The position numbers were made by a program, and so were the translations under genes. The notes under the pieces are model-generated. The model did no database searches. It had not been told where the DNA came from and saw only the letters and a list, made by a program, of their open reading frames with translations. 64,000 nt of DNA from Massilia mucilaginosa. Its GTDB lineage: Bacteria > Pseudomonadota > Gammaproteobacteria > Burkholderiales > Burkholderiaceae_D. This document shows positions 20,634-29,625 of the stretch, piece after piece; the stretch's first letter is position 1, and every line of letters begins with the position of its first letter. The stretch is taken from positions 62,001 to 126,000 of the forward strand of contig NZ_WHJH01000002.1 in the NCBI RefSeq assembly GCF_011682145.1, given 5' to 3'.

Positions 20634-21698
20634 ATGAGTATCCAGACCGACGACTTCAGCGAGCAGCGCATCATTGCGCCCACGCCCGCGTCGCCCAACG
20701 AAGAGGCGATCGAACGCGCGCTGCGGCCCAAGCAGCTCGACGAATACGTCGGCCAGGAGAAGATTCGCGGCCAGCTCGAGATTTTCATCTCGGCCGCGCG
20801 CAAGCGGCGCGAAGCGCTCGACCACACCTTGCTGTTCGGGCCGCCGGGGCTGGGCAAGACCACCCTGGCGCACATCATCGCGCGCGAAATGGGCGTGAAC
20901 CTGCGCCAGACCTCCGGCCCGGTGCTGGAGCGCCCGGGCGACCTGGCGGCGATATTGACCAATCTCGAAGCGAACGACGTGCTGTTCATCGACGAGATCC
21001 ACCGCCTGTCGCCGGTGGTGGAAGAGATCCTGTATCCGGCGCTGGAAGACTACCAGATCGACATCATGATCGGCGAAGGGCCGGCGGCGCGGTCGGTCAA
21101 GCTCGATTTGCAGCCGTTTACGCTGGTGGGGGCGACCACGCGCGCCGGCATGCTGACCAATCCGCTGCGCGACCGCTTCGGCATCGTGGCGCGGCTGGAG
21201 TTCTATAACACGGCGGAACTGACGCGCATCGTCACGCGCAGCGCGTCCTTGCTCAATGCGCCGATCGTCGAAGAAGGCGCGCGCGAAATCGCCCTGCGCG
21301 CGCGCGGCACGCCGCGTATCGCCAACCGCCTGCTGCGGCGCGTGCGCGATTACGCCGAGGTCAAGGGTACCGGCGAAATCACCAAGCCCATGGCCGATGC
21401 CGCGCTGGTCATGCTGGACGTCGACTCGGTCGGTTTCGACGTCATGGACCGCAAACTCCTTGAAGCGGTGCTGTTCAAGTTCGGCGGCGGCCCGGTCGGC
21501 ATCGGCAACCTGGCGGCGGCCATCGGCGAAGAGAGCGATACGATCGAAGACGTGCTCGAACCCTATCTGATCCAGCAGGGCTATTTGCAGCGCACCCCGC
21601 GCGGGCGGATCGCCACGCCGCTGGCCTACCAGCACTTCGGCCTGGCCGCGCCGCGCACCAGCCCGACGGGCGACTTGTGGGATAACCTGGCGCCCTGA
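20634..21698 (+). CDS. ruvB: Holliday junction branch migration ATPase RuvB
   Basis: A 354-residue AAA+ motor of branch migration. Walker A is [12 protein letters not shown] (about residue 66), Walker B is [10 protein letters not shown], sensor 1 is LVGATTRAG, and the arginine finger lies in NPLRDRFG. A winged-helix C-terminus ends ...[20 protein letters not shown]. The start at 20634 follows AAGG. The cluster ends here; the next gene, yidD-like, converges with only 1 bp between stops. Confidence 0.98.
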   Translation: MSIQTDDFSEQRIIAPTPASPNEEAIERALRPKQLDEYVGQEKIRGQLEIFISAARKRREALDHTLLFGPPGLGKTTLAHIIAREMGVNLRQTSGPVLERPGDLAAILTNLEANDVLFIDEIHRLSPVVEEILYPALEDYQIDIMIGEGPAARSVKLDLQPFTLVGATTRAGMLTNPLRDRFGIVARLEFYNTAELTRIVTRSASLLNAPIVEEGAREIALRARGTPRIANRLLRRVRDYAEVKGTGEITKPMADAALVMLDVDSVGFDVMDRKLLEAVLFKFGGGPVGIGNLAAAIGEESDTIEDVLEPYLIQQGYLQRTPRGRIATPLAYQHFGLAAPRTSPTGDLWDNLAP

Positions 21699-21699
21699 G

Positions 21700-22152
21700 T
21701 CAGCGGCGTTGGTCGCGCGGGTTGCGTGGCGGGATGTAGAGGAGTTCTTCTTCCTGGCGCCGTTTGCGGCGATCCCGCCACCAGTCCCAGCAATCTTTGG
21801 CGTCGACGCAGTTCGATACCGCATCGCAGGCATTGCAGGGGGAGAGCTGGTCGCACGAACGGTCGCAGGGGAGGTCGCAGGGCAGGTCGCAATCGCCGTT
21901 CTGCCTGGGCTTGACCAGCAAGGGCCGTGGTGGAGGCGGGCGATAGCGGCGATAGGCGACGCCGCATTTGCGCAGGCGTCCGCGCAGCACCGCCATGCCA
22001 TCCCACACGCCATAGCGGCGGATGGCGCGCGCGCCGAAGGCGGAGCAGCTGGCGTTGCCCGTGTAGGCGCAGTAGGCGCAGCAAAACCCCTTGTAGGGCG
22101 ACAGATGGCGCTGGTAGAAACCGATCGCCGAGAGCGCGAGTGTTTTCATCAT
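21700..22152 (-). CDS. YidD-like protein with Cys-rich C-terminal extension
   Basis: A 150-residue protein. Residues 1-70 resemble YidD (membrane protein insertion efficiency factor): GFYQRHLSPYKGFCCAYCAY, then ASCSAFGARAIRRYGVWDG. Ordinary YidD is about 70-100 residues. Here a tail of about 75 residues follows with ten or so cysteines, including a block with Cys every fourth residue (CDLPCDLPCDRSC, about residues 90-102), and ends basic (DRRKRRQEEE). YidD proteins help YidC insert inner-membrane proteins. The tail's job is unknown; metal binding or disulfides are possible. It ends 1 bp from ruvB on the opposite strand. Confidence 0.75.
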   Translation of the reverse strand: MMKTLALSAIGFYQRHLSPYKGFCCAYCAYTGNASCSAFGARAIRRYGVWDGMAVLRGRLRKCGVAYRRYRPPPPRPLLVKPRQNGDCDLPCDLPCDRSCDQLSPCNACDAVSNCVDAKDCWDWWRDRRKRRQEEELLYIPPRNPRDQRR

Positions 22153-22293
22153 GGTGGGCTTGTCGCCATCGCTGGGCGCGGCGCCTGTTTTGACTTCAGG
22201 AAATATTGTTTTTCAGGAGTATGATCTTGCGATCCTTCCAGAACAAGCAGGTATTTACGAGGATTATCTACCGTAAACTAGGAGAGAAGACGC

Positions 22294-22878
22294 ATGCATG
22301 CATCGATTCAGGGGACATCGGACGTGCCCCAGCGGCAGATTCGCGCCGTGTACGACGACGCCACCATCCGCGTCTACCAGGCGTATTCGAACGAAGTTGC
22401 CGATGCCGCCCTTGCGAGGGGAACCTTCGTGTCGCCGCCATTCAAGATGGAGCGCATGACCTGGATCAAGCCATCGTTTCTGTGGATGATGTACCGCGCC
22501 GGATGGGGCTTCAAGGATGCCGGCCAGCGCCGCATCCTGGCGATTGATATCAGCCGGGAAGGGTTCGCCTGGGCGCTGGAGCACGGCTGCCTGAGTCACG
22601 CGGAAGGCGATGTCGACGCTGCCGCCGGGTTCAATAAGGATCTGTTTCCGGTGCGCATACAGTGGGACCCGGAACGCGACCTGCATCTGCACAAGCTGCC
22701 GCACCGCTCGATTCAGATTGGGCTGAGCAAGGAAGCGGTGAAGCTGTACGTGACGCAGTGGATACGCGGCATCACCGACGTCACGCCGCTGGCGCACGAG
22801 ATTCATGCGCTGGTGCAAGCGGGGCGGCTGGAGGAGGCGCGCGCCAGGCTGCCGGTGGAACGGGTGTATCGATCGTGA
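22294..22878 (+). CDS. DUF4291 family protein
   Basis: A 194-residue protein matching the DUF4291 family: RQIRAVYDDATIRVYQAY at the N-terminus, then FKMERMTWIKPSFLWMMYRAGW and IQWDPERDLHLHKLPHRSIQIGL. The function is unknown for the whole family, and no catalytic motif can be named. No signal peptide or membrane segment. GGAGAGAAG lies just before the ATG at 22294. The next gene begins 47 bp after, so co-transcription is possible. Confidence 0.85.
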   Translation: MHASIQGTSDVPQRQIRAVYDDATIRVYQAYSNEVADAALARGTFVSPPFKMERMTWIKPSFLWMMYRAGWGFKDAGQRRILAIDISREGFAWALEHGCLSHAEGDVDAAAGFNKDLFPVRIQWDPERDLHLHKLPHRSIQIGLSKEAVKLYVTQWIRGITDVTPLAHEIHALVQAGRLEEARARLPVERVYRS

Positions 22879-22924
22879 ACGGCGCCCGACAGCTTGGGCT
22901 GACGCACACTGAAAAGGAAACGGT

Positions 22925-23254
22925 TTGGACATCCTGAAGCTGGTGCTGCTCTTCTTCGTGACCGCGCTGGCGGAAATCGTCGGCTGTTACCTGCCGTGGC
23001 TGGTGCTCAAGCAAGGCAAGAGCGCGTGGCTGCTGATTCCGGCGGCCCTGTCGCTGGCCCTGTTCGCGTGGCTGCTCACGCTGCATCCGGCGGCGGCGGG
23101 ACGCACCTACGCGGCTTACGGTGGGGCGTACATTTGCGTGGCCCTGCTGTGGTTGCGGTTTGTCGATGGTGTGGCGCTGAGCCGTTTCGATGTCGCCGGA
23201 GCCGCGCTGGCGCTGGCGGGGATGGCGATGATTGCCTTGCAGCCGTCGCAGTAG
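22925..23254 (+). CDS. YnfA/UPF0060 family inner membrane protein
   Basis: A 109-residue protein with four hydrophobic helices. It has the UPF0060 signature: [19 protein letters not shown] in the first helix pair, then [24 protein letters not shown]. YnfA-like proteins belong to the drug/metabolite superfamily and some act as small multidrug exporters. The start is TTG at 22925, preceded by AAAAGGAAA; no ATG lies nearby in frame. Confidence 0.9.
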   Translation: MDILKLVLLFFVTALAEIVGCYLPWLVLKQGKSAWLLIPAALSLALFAWLLTLHPAAAGRTYAAYGGAYICVALLWLRFVDGVALSRFDVAGAALALAGMAMIALQPSQ

Positions 23255-23477
23255 GAGCATCGTTGCGGCAAGCGCATTTGCCCGGCCCATATTTGAGAAA
23301 AATTGCCGCGCCAACGCGCCAACAAAGCCGATCAAAAAATACAACTGACGTCGTCGAAACCACGCAATATTCTTCAGCTGCGCTTGCGCGCAGTGTCGTC
23401 ACTTAAGTGAATTCACATCCTCAAATGATATGAATTACACCGAACCGCACGATGCAGTTCTTCGGATCGGCGCCAAA

Positions 23478-24053
23478 CTAACGTAACCCATGTTCAGAGC
23501 ACATTTTGCTCACGACCTTGTCCTGCGATGGCGTCATGGTCCCTGAGCGGAGTTTTCGGATCCGCGTGCGCTCCACCCTGTACGTGGTCGAAGTGACTAT
23601 ACCCCTGTGCTCATCGATCGCCTCTACCACCCCGGGCCTGCCCGGACTTGGGTAAATGCAGGCACTGCTGCTGATCGTACCGATTTCTTTAACGTCATTG
23701 GTACGAAGCTTGAAATACCTGATCGTACGCTGGTGCGCGCCCTCGCCATATCCGATACCGGCGACACCAGCCGGCCAACCGTATTGGTTTGGAAGAAGAA
23801 TGACTGGCGCTATCCCATCCATGGCCTCGAGCTTGATGAGGAGCTTGTTTCTGTGGACGGCAAAAACAAACTGACCCGACCCCCGATCATCCGCGCTGTA
23901 CAAGCTGACTTGAAACCCCAGGTTCTCGACAAGAAGAGGTTTGGTGTCGATCAAAGGCAATATCCAGTCGGTGGCTGCCCGTGCCGGCATCAGCGTTGCC
24001 GCCCCGGCAAGGAAAACGACGGTCAGGTGCGACGTTATCTTATCCATCCTCAT
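23478..24053 (-). CDS. Secreted protein of unknown function
   Basis: A 191-residue protein not recognised. The N-terminus is a plausible signal peptide (TVVFLAGAATLMPARA, cleavage near residue 27). The mature part has two cysteines that could form a disulfide (SSACIYPS near residue 132 and SKMCSEHG near the end). The ATG at 24053 lies 4 bp after the stop of the small membrane protein gene on the same strand, so the two form an operon. An in-frame ATG at 24047 is an alternative start. Confidence 0.6.
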   Translation of the reverse strand: MRMDKITSHLTVVFLAGAATLMPARAATDWILPLIDTKPLLVENLGFQVSLYSADDRGSGQFVFAVHRNKLLIKLEAMDGIAPVILLPNQYGWPAGVAGIGYGEGAHQRTIRYFKLRTNDVKEIGTISSSACIYPSPGRPGVVEAIDEHRGIVTSTTYRVERTRIRKLRSGTMTPSQDKVVSKMCSEHGLR

Positions 24054-24057
24054 GATA

Positions 24058-24234
24058 TTACTGGCCTGGCGGCGGATTTTTCCGGTCCCGCGTCAGGAAT
24101 TTTTTCCACGCCGAGAGTTCGAAGAACATGCCGAGCAGCGCGAAACCGGCTGCGTATTCTATCGATGGCATATAGAAATACAGTGCGACGGCCAGCGCGA
24201 AGCAGACTGTTGCCGTGAGATGCGGTTTTTTCAT
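24058..24234 (-). CDS. Small two-helix membrane protein
   Basis: A 58-residue protein (MKKPHLTATVCF...). Two hydrophobic stretches (about residues 6-20 and 26-40) are followed by a basic tail (KKFLTRDRKN). It is not assigned to a family. It lies just upstream of the secreted protein gene at 24053 and is probably co-transcribed with it. A longer in-frame version starting at 24294 is possible, but its extra residues do not look like protein. Confidence 0.5.
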   Translation of the reverse strand: MKKPHLTATVCFALAVALYFYMPSIEYAAGFALLGMFFELSAWKKFLTRDRKNPPPGQ

Positions 24235-24379
24235 GACAGCCAATTCCAAGCGTTGCGGACTGCGGAGTATGCTCCGCAAATTACGCTGGATCAAGGCTGC
24301 TCATCGGCTGTGCCGGCGCCCGCTGGCATGCGTGGTCAGTCAAGCTTGGATAAGCATTGCACTTTCTTGTCTAGTAGAC

Positions 24380-24799
24380 TTAGTGAAGTGGCATGCCATC
24401 TTCTGCGCGCTTGCGCCAGCGCGCCGGCCGATACCCCGGATCGCGCCTGGCCGGCCACACAAACGAGGTGAACATGAACACCGACACGCACAGCAGCGAT
24501 AACATCACGCCCAGCGCGGCCGGTTCCGGATACCGGTAGATCATGGCGCCGCCCGCAAACAGCTGGAACAGCACAATCAGCACCGCCAGCCTGCGCCGCC
24601 AGGCCGAGCGCAGCGTACGAGAGCCGCTCACCGCAAAGAAAAAGTAACCGCCGGCGAACGCCAGAATACCCGCAAGCATCAACGGCAAGGTCGCGCCGCC
24701 GGCAAACGGATGCAGCTGCGCCGGCGGCAGCAAGGTGATCGAGGTGGCCAACAAGGCAGCCAGGCCCGCCAGGAAGGCGAGCGCCTGTAAAAGTAACAT
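24380..24799 (-). CDS. Inner membrane protein of unknown function
   Basis: A 139-residue protein with four predicted membrane helices (starting near residues 3, 38, 68 and 92). The segment RSAWRRRLAVL between helices 2 and 3 is basic and likely cytoplasmic, and the C-terminus is basic and soluble. No family was recognised. The ATG at 24799 is the only good start. It stands alone between the secreted/membrane pair and yaiI. Confidence 0.6.
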   Translation of the reverse strand: MLLLQALAFLAGLAALLATSITLLPPAQLHPFAGGATLPLMLAGILAFAGGYFFFAVSGSRTLRSAWRRRLAVLIVLFQLFAGGAMIYRYPEPAALGVMLSLLCVSVFMFTSFVWPARRDPGYRPARWRKRAEDGMPLH

Positions 24800-24987
24800 C
24801 CGGACTCCGTATGATGCAACGGACCAGTGTCCGGCAAGGTTTACAGAAAAATTGCATGATCATTATCAAACTTGTCGGAAGATAACACATGTTTCGATGT
24901 GGTGCCAACGCGCCGCCAAGGCGAGGCGCCAAGGCGAAGCGCTATACTGCGCGCACCCGCTGCCAACCCGTCAAGAAAGAACTGAAG

Positions 24988-25446
24988 ATGATGCAAATCT
25001 GGGTCGATGCCGATGCCTGTCCGGTCGTGATCAAAGACATCCTGTACCGCGTGGCCGAGCGCCTGCAACTGAACGTGACCCTGGTCGCCAACCAGCTCAT
25101 GCGGGTGCCGCCGTCGCGCTTCGTGCGCGCGGTGCAGGTGCCGTCCGGGGCCGATGTGGCCGATGCCGAAATCGTGCGCCTGCTCAACCCGGGCGACCTG
25201 GTGGTGACCGGCGACATTCCGCTGGCCGCCGACGTGCTGCTCAAGGGCGGCTTCGCGCTCAATCCGCGCGGCGAGTTCTACACCAACGACAACATCGCCC
25301 AGATGCTCACCATGCGCAAATTCATGGATGAATTGCGCGGCAGCGGCGTCGACACCGGCGGCCCGGCACCTTTCGGCCAGGCCGACCGCCAGAACTTCGC
25401 CAACCAGCTTGACCGCCATCTGGCGCGCTATGCCAAACGAGCCTGA
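24988..25446 (+). CDS. YaiI/YqxD (UPF0178) family protein
   Basis: A 152-residue UPF0178 protein. The PIN-like fold shows as [16 protein letters not shown] at the N-terminus, [13 protein letters not shown] in the middle (GDIPLA is a family mark) and [18 protein letters not shown]. The acidic residues suggest a metal-dependent nuclease, but no activity is established. Adjacent ATGs at 24988 and 24991 both fit. The decayed Lgt-like sequence begins 15 bp after the stop. Confidence 0.9.
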   Translation: MMQIWVDADACPVVIKDILYRVAERLQLNVTLVANQLMRVPPSRFVRAVQVPSGADVADAEIVRLLNPGDLVVTGDIPLAADVLLKGGFALNPRGEFYTNDNIAQMLTMRKFMDELRGSGVDTGGPAPFGQADRQNFANQLDRHLARYAKRA

Positions 25447-25461
25447 GGAGGTGTAGGATGA

Positions 25462-25782
25462 GGCTTCGGCGTCGATTTCGGCGACGGCATTGCGCGCCAT
25501 CCCACCCAGCTCTATGACATCCTGTTCGTGCTCGCGTGGGACGACCTGCTGCTGGCGCTGCGCGCGCGCTGGCGCGACAAGCCGGGCCTGATGTTCAAGC
25601 TGTTCTTGTCCGGCTACCTGGCCTGGCGCCTCGCCATCGACGCCATCAAGCCGCTGCGCTACGATTACGGCGCGGGCATGGGCGGCGTGCAGCTGGTGTG
25701 CCTGGCCGCGCTGCTCTGTTATCTGCCCTTGCTCGCCAGGCAGCTCGGCGTGCCGGCGCCACTGAAAGCGATCGAACCATGA
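25462..25782 (+). pseudogene. Remnant of an Lgt-like diacylglyceryl transferase
   Basis: The frame opens at 25462 after an in-frame stop and reads GVDFGDGIARHPTQLYD before a hydrophobic C-terminal part with two or three helices. This corresponds to the last third of prolipoprotein diacylglyceryl transferase family proteins (RHPTQLYE is the family motif). No start codon fits the conserved part; a GTG at 25528 would give only 84 residues. The N-terminal two thirds, including the catalytic histidine region, are missing. It overlaps the radical SAM remnant by 4 bp (ATGA), suggesting the intact ancestor was a coupled operon. Confidence 0.7.
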
Positions 25783-26291
25783 GCCGGAAAACCCGTCGCT
25801 ACCTGTTTTACGATACCACCACCTCGGTGTGTTCGAGCTGCCTGCATCCGGTCGAGGCCAAGATCATCTTCAAGGGCAGCGATGTCTTCATGGACAAGTG
25901 GTGCAGCGCGCACGGCGCCGAACGCGTAGGCGGTGCCGCTGACGCGCTACCTCGATCCGCAAACGCTGGTCGAAGGCAGCGGCAACACCATCGTCTTCGA
26001 GCGCGACGAGACGCTGAAAAAAGCATGAAGGAACATATCTTCAAGCTGTTCGCGACCAATCATTCGCCCGAGTCGCAGGCTAACTGCCTGTCGGAGTCGA
26101 TGTGCTGCCTGCCGCTGATCGACGCGCCAGCCGGCCTCGGTTACGAGAACGTGTTCCGCGCGCTGATCGTGCAGTTCATGGACGCATATTCGCTCGATGT
26201 GCCCGCGCTGAAAAAATCATGCATCCACTTCGCGCAGCAGAGCGCGCAGCGCAAGGGGACGCGCAAGGTCATTCCGATCGGGGCGCGCTAG
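25779..26291 (+). pseudogene. Internally deleted, frameshifted radical SAM protein remnant
   Basis: The ATG at 25779 opens a frame reading YDTTTSVCSSCLHPVEAKI and CSAHG, the N-terminal Cys-rich domain of large radical SAM proteins related to tetraether-lipid synthases. After about 50 residues the frame turns nonsensical. From about 25934 another frame reads VPLTRYLDPQTLVEGSGN and ends in a stop at AAAAAAGCATGA. The first frame then resumes (MKEHIFKLFATNHSPES... KKSCIHFAQQSAQRKG), a plausible C-terminus. The whole CxxxCxxC radical SAM core is absent. So the locus carries a large deletion plus shifts. The assignment to the family is inference from N- and C-terminal resemblance. Confidence 0.65.
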
Positions 26292-26305
26292 CATGCGCGT
26301 CGGCG

Positions 26306-27067
26306 TCAGCGTGGTGAGCGTTTGATGGCGATGACTTCCCCGAGCGAATGGGCGCCCGGTGCGTACAGTGCCATCCCGGCTCCCAGCACGGCCACCGTCA
26401 CGGCGGTGGCCAGGAATGTCCAGCGGGTGCGGCGGATGGCCGGTTCGATCCAGTGGGCGCGGTCCAGGCCCCGCAGGCGCCGGTACAGGCTGGCCGACAG
26501 CAGCCCGTCGACCAGCAGCTCGGCGAACAGCAGCGGCGCCGACGACACCAGCGAAAACATCATGAAAACGGCGGCGCTGCTGGCGGCGCAAATCGCCGCC
26601 AGCAGCGCAAGTGGAATGAGCAGGTCTTCCGCGCTGCCGACCGCGTCGAGCGCGCCGTCGCCGACACTGTCGAACAAGCCGTTACCGGACGGCTCGTAAT
26701 TGCCGCTCGCGCCGCCGCCGTCGAAGCTGCCGCCGTTGCCGCAGTAGGAGTCGCCCGAGCCGCGCCCGGACGGGCTCAGGTCGACAGATGCATCGCCACC
26801 CTCGTCGCCGCGCCAGCGCAGCCAGATCCACAGCAGCATCAGGAAGACCGCATACGCAATGGCGATCGATGCCGGGTAGCGCAGCCACATGGCACGCAGT
26901 CCGGCCAGCAGCAGCAAAAATGAAGCCAGAAAGCCCGCCGCGCCGGTCAGCGTGACCAGCAGCAGCATCTGCAAGCGCGGATAGCTGTCGCGTTCTAGCT
27001 TGCCGCGCAGGCGGGCGATGTCGCGCTCGCGCTGCGGCACGGGGACACGTCTTCTCATGCGCGACAT
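26306..27067 (-). CDS. Membrane protein of unknown function
   Basis: A 253-residue protein. Two hydrophobic helices (about residues 33-55 and 65-83) precede a Gly/Ser/Asp-rich linker (residues about 90-135, including SGRGSGDSYCGNGG). Two longer hydrophobic regions (about 147-185) and a final one (about 220-240) follow. The basic N-terminus is rich in Arg. No family was recognised. It is followed 15 bp upstream on the same strand by the VOC gene, so they may share a transcript. Confidence 0.6.
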   Translation of the reverse strand: MSRMRRRVPVPQRERDIARLRGKLERDSYPRLQMLLLVTLTGAAGFLASFLLLLAGLRAMWLRYPASIAIAYAVFLMLLWIWLRWRGDEGGDASVDLSPSGRGSGDSYCGNGGSFDGGGASGNYEPSGNGLFDSVGDGALDAVGSAEDLLIPLALLAAICAASSAAVFMMFSLVSSAPLLFAELLVDGLLSASLYRRLRGLDRAHWIEPAIRRTRWTFLATAVTVAVLGAGMALYAPGAHSLGEVIAIKRSPR

Positions 27068-27082
27068 CGGCGGGACTGCGCG

Positions 27083-27481
27083 TCAGGCTTCAGGCGTGTG
27101 GCACACCGCTTCGATATTGTGGCCATCGGGTCCGATGACAAAGGCGCCGTAGTAGTCCGGATGATAGTGTGCGCGGATGCCCGGCGCGCCGTTATCGCTG
27201 GCGCCCGCTTCGAGCGCGGCGGCGTGGAACTGGCGCACCTGTTCGCGGCTCTCGGCCGCGAAGGCCACATGCATCTGGCACCGGGCCGGACCGCCCAGCG
27301 CCGGTCCGCCCTGGCCGAACCAGAATTCCGGCTTGCCGTTCTTGCCCAGCCCCGCCCAGCCTTTGACTTCGGTGATCAAGGAAATGCCGAGCGGCGCCAG
27401 CGCCTTGCCGAAGAAGGCTTTGCTCTCCTCATAGTTACTTACCTTAAAGCCAAGATGGTCGATGATCATGTCCAGGTCCAA
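27083..27481 (-). CDS. VOC family (glyoxalase-like) protein
   Basis: A 132-residue vicinal-oxygen-chelate protein. It begins with IIDHLGFKVSNYEESKAFFGKALAPLG, a typical first beta-alpha-beta unit with a metal-binding His, and ends YYGAFVIGPDGHNIEAVCH, with the C-terminal metal Glu. These folds serve in glyoxalases, dioxygenases and resistance proteins; the substrate is unknown. The start may be 27481 (MDLDM) or the internal ATG at 27469. Confidence 0.88.
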   Translation of the reverse strand: MDLDMIIDHLGFKVSNYEESKAFFGKALAPLGISLITEVKGWAGLGKNGKPEFWFGQGGPALGGPARCQMHVAFAAESREQVRQFHAAALEAGASDNGAPGIRAHYHPDYYGAFVIGPDGHNIEAVCHTPEA

Positions 27482-27617
27482 TAGTGAGTTAACGTGATAA
27501 AGGCTGCCATGTATGCGATGGCAACCTTATGCTTTGAATAATATCAGAGGAGCGCTTGGCGATCAGCAACAATCTTGACCGCCATCGTACAGAATGCGCA
27601 GGACGCGCGGGAGGGGC

Positions 27618-28067
27618 TTACTCTTCGCGCACCCAGACCTGGGAGCGGCCGAACATCGGCATGCCGACGTAGCCGCGCACGTTGAGCTTCTTGCCGCCTT
27701 CGACGACTTTCAGCTTGCTCTTGTAGACTTTGCCGTTGTCCGGGTCGAGGATCTGGCCGCCGGTGTATTCGTCGCCTTCTTTTTTCAGGCCGCTCATGAA
27801 GGTCATGCCGAGGATCGGCTGGTCCTTGTTGACGCCTTCGCACTTGTTGCACTTGGGATTCTGCTCGGTGCCTTCGGGGCGGAACAGTTTTTCCAGTTTG
27901 CCCTGGATCTCGCCGTTGTTCTCGCTGATGCGGATCAGCGCCTTCGGCTTGCCGGTCACGTCATCGATGTTCTTCCACAGGCCGACCGGGGACGCTGTTT
28001 CCTGCGCCATTGCCGGCGTCATGGCCAGCATGGCGGCGATCAGGGTGGCTGTTGTCAGTGCTTTCAT
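27618..28067 (-). CDS. DUF2147 family secreted protein
   Basis: A 149-residue exported protein. The signal peptide is MKALTTATLIAAMLAMTPAMAQ. The mature part fits DUF2147: VGLWKNIDDVTGKPKALIRI near the start, then a CxxC (KCNKCEG) and GGQILDPDNGKVYKSKL near the end. The family is predicted to be a small beta-barrel lipocalin-like fold; no activity is known. It is a lone gene, well separated on both sides. Confidence 0.9.
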   Translation of the reverse strand: MKALTTATLIAAMLAMTPAMAQETASPVGLWKNIDDVTGKPKALIRISENNGEIQGKLEKLFRPEGTEQNPKCNKCEGVNKDQPILGMTFMSGLKKEGDEYTGGQILDPDNGKVYKSKLKVVEGGKKLNVRGYVGMPMFGRSQVWVREE

Positions 28068-28228
28068 GGTGTCTCCAGTATTGTTGGTTTGTCCAGCGTT
28101 GCTAGTGTAGCAAACTGGCTTTGCAGTGACTCCACAACTTTGTATCAGGTTGTGTGAGCTTTACCGGGACGGGAGGAAAAGCGATGCACGCCGACGCCTG
28201 CGCCCGGGTGGGGCAGGCGTCAGTGAAA

Positions 28229-29191
28229 TCAGGGCGCCGCGATGATCTTGACGATCTCGACGCGCGTGCCGGGCACCAGCGCGCCCTGGACGGTTTGCTC
28301 TTCGGTGCGGATCCAGCCAAAGCCTTTCGCGCGCCATGCCATCGATATCTGGCCTGCAACCGAGCCTGGCGAGGCTATCTTGCACGCGTTTGCGAACGTG
28401 CGGCCAGCGAGCGTAATCGTGTCGAAGCCGACGAATGTCAATTCATCGGACAGCGTTGCGACGTCGGTGCTGGTCACCGTGCTCGCTGCACCGGACTTGT
28501 CGAATTCCAGGCGCCAGCTGGTGCTCGTGCTGGTGAAGTTGGCCATGGCCGTCTGGCCCGGCACCATCGTCAGCGGGAATGACGCTTCCTTGGAAAACAC
28601 GTCCTTGCCCTTCTGGACGCCGCTCGTATCGTATTGGCCCACGCCCACCATCCGGTAGGCATTGTTGTCCGTTACGAAGTAGGGGCCGCCACGGCGCGCG
28701 CCGTTATCGCGCAGTTCCATGATGCCGTAGGCCATGACACCCTCGAACATCTCTTTGACAACCACATGGGTGTAGGTATTCGACGTTGTGTATTGCGTGC
28801 CCGGTGTTACTTGGAAGCAGTCGGCGAAGGAGGCCGAGGCGGACGTCGATGTGGTGGAAACTGGCGCTGGCGCTGGCGCTGGCGCCGGTGCAGGGGAGGG
28901 CGCTGGTACCTGCACAGGCACGGGCACAGGAGCGGGCACAGGCACAGGAGCGGGCGTCGGTGCTGGTACAGGAGCAGGGACCGGCATCGGTTCCGGGATG
29001 ACCACCGGTGCGGGCGCGACGACGACCGGCTCCAGCGTCACCACGGGAGCCGGCGCAGGCGCAGGCGCCGGGACCACGACCACCGGCGCCGCCGGCGCCA
29101 TGGCCGGTGCGGTCGAATGATCGGACGATCCGCCGCCGCAACCGGTGATCAGGACGCTGGACAGGGCGATGGCATAAGCTGATTGTTTCAT
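28229..29191 (-). CDS. Proline-rich lipoprotein of unknown function
   Basis: A 320-residue lipoprotein. The lipobox is LITGC at about residues 15-19, followed by GGGSS. Residues about 35-110 are a low-complexity spacer of PAPAP, PVPAP and VEP-type units, probably a cell-wall or periplasm-spanning stalk. The globular C-terminal domain (about 120-320) has two cysteines (FADCFQV, ANACKIA) and was not recognised. The start at 29191 (MKQSAYAIALSSVL) gives a clean lipoprotein signal and follows GAGGAAT; an upstream extension was rejected. Confidence 0.75.
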   Translation of the reverse strand: MKQSAYAIALSSVLITGCGGGSSDHSTAPAMAPAAPVVVVPAPAPAPAPVVTLEPVVVAPAPVVIPEPMPVPAPVPAPTPAPVPVPAPVPVPVQVPAPSPAPAPAPAPAPVSTTSTSASASFADCFQVTPGTQYTTSNTYTHVVVKEMFEGVMAYGIMELRDNGARRGGPYFVTDNNAYRMVGVGQYDTSGVQKGKDVFSKEASFPLTMVPGQTAMANFTSTSTSWRLEFDKSGAASTVTSTDVATLSDELTFVGFDTITLAGRTFANACKIASPGSVAGQISMAWRAKGFGWIRTEEQTVQGALVPGTRVEIVKIIAAP

Positions 29192-29625
29192 GTAATTCCT
29201 CTTCAAAAATTCGTCGTGCTCGCGCCAGCCGATGGGTATCCCATACGGCCATGCCGCGCTCTTGCACAAGTTGCTTGTCTGCGTGCCGGCGTCAACCGGT
29301 GAATGATGTTGTTATGCGCGCTGGGAACGCCGGATCTGTGCAGGCGCACGGAAACGGGTAACAGGGTGGCTGTCGATGGCAGGCATCGATCAACGGGAAC
29401 AAATCAGGGACATCGCAGGTGTTAATCGGAGAACCAATAGCGGGACTGGATCCGACTCACCAAAGAACGATAGTATAGAGAAAATTTAAGTTCTTATCGG
29501 AAAAATATTGTCAAATGTTAACTGAATAAGACAGTCTCTATTTTCAACTTGACATTTTTTCTGGTACGTACAGCGCGCCTTTTCTTCCTGCTGGAATCAA
29601 AAGCGCGCTGTACCGTTGCGACAGC
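29192..29625. other. Gene-free, partly AT-rich interval with a long inverted repeat
   Basis: No coding sequence was found in this 434-bp gap between two minus-strand genes. The part at about 29440-29560 is clearly AT-richer than the surroundings and should hold the promoter for the lipoprotein gene; TATACT occurs on the minus strand (29472-29477), and a lone TTGACA on the same strand (29509-29514) is too far away to pair with it. GTACAGCGCGC (29568-29578) and GCGCGCTGTAC (29603-29613) form a perfect 11-bp inverted repeat 13 bp after the valS stop, a probable valS 3' hairpin without a T-run. Confidence 0.55.

Noticed and set aside
21700-22152. The YidD-like Cys-rich protein as a third RiPP precursor
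   Set aside because: It has a YidD domain in place of a leader, few Ser/Thr next to its cysteines, and lies 23 kb from the synthetase.
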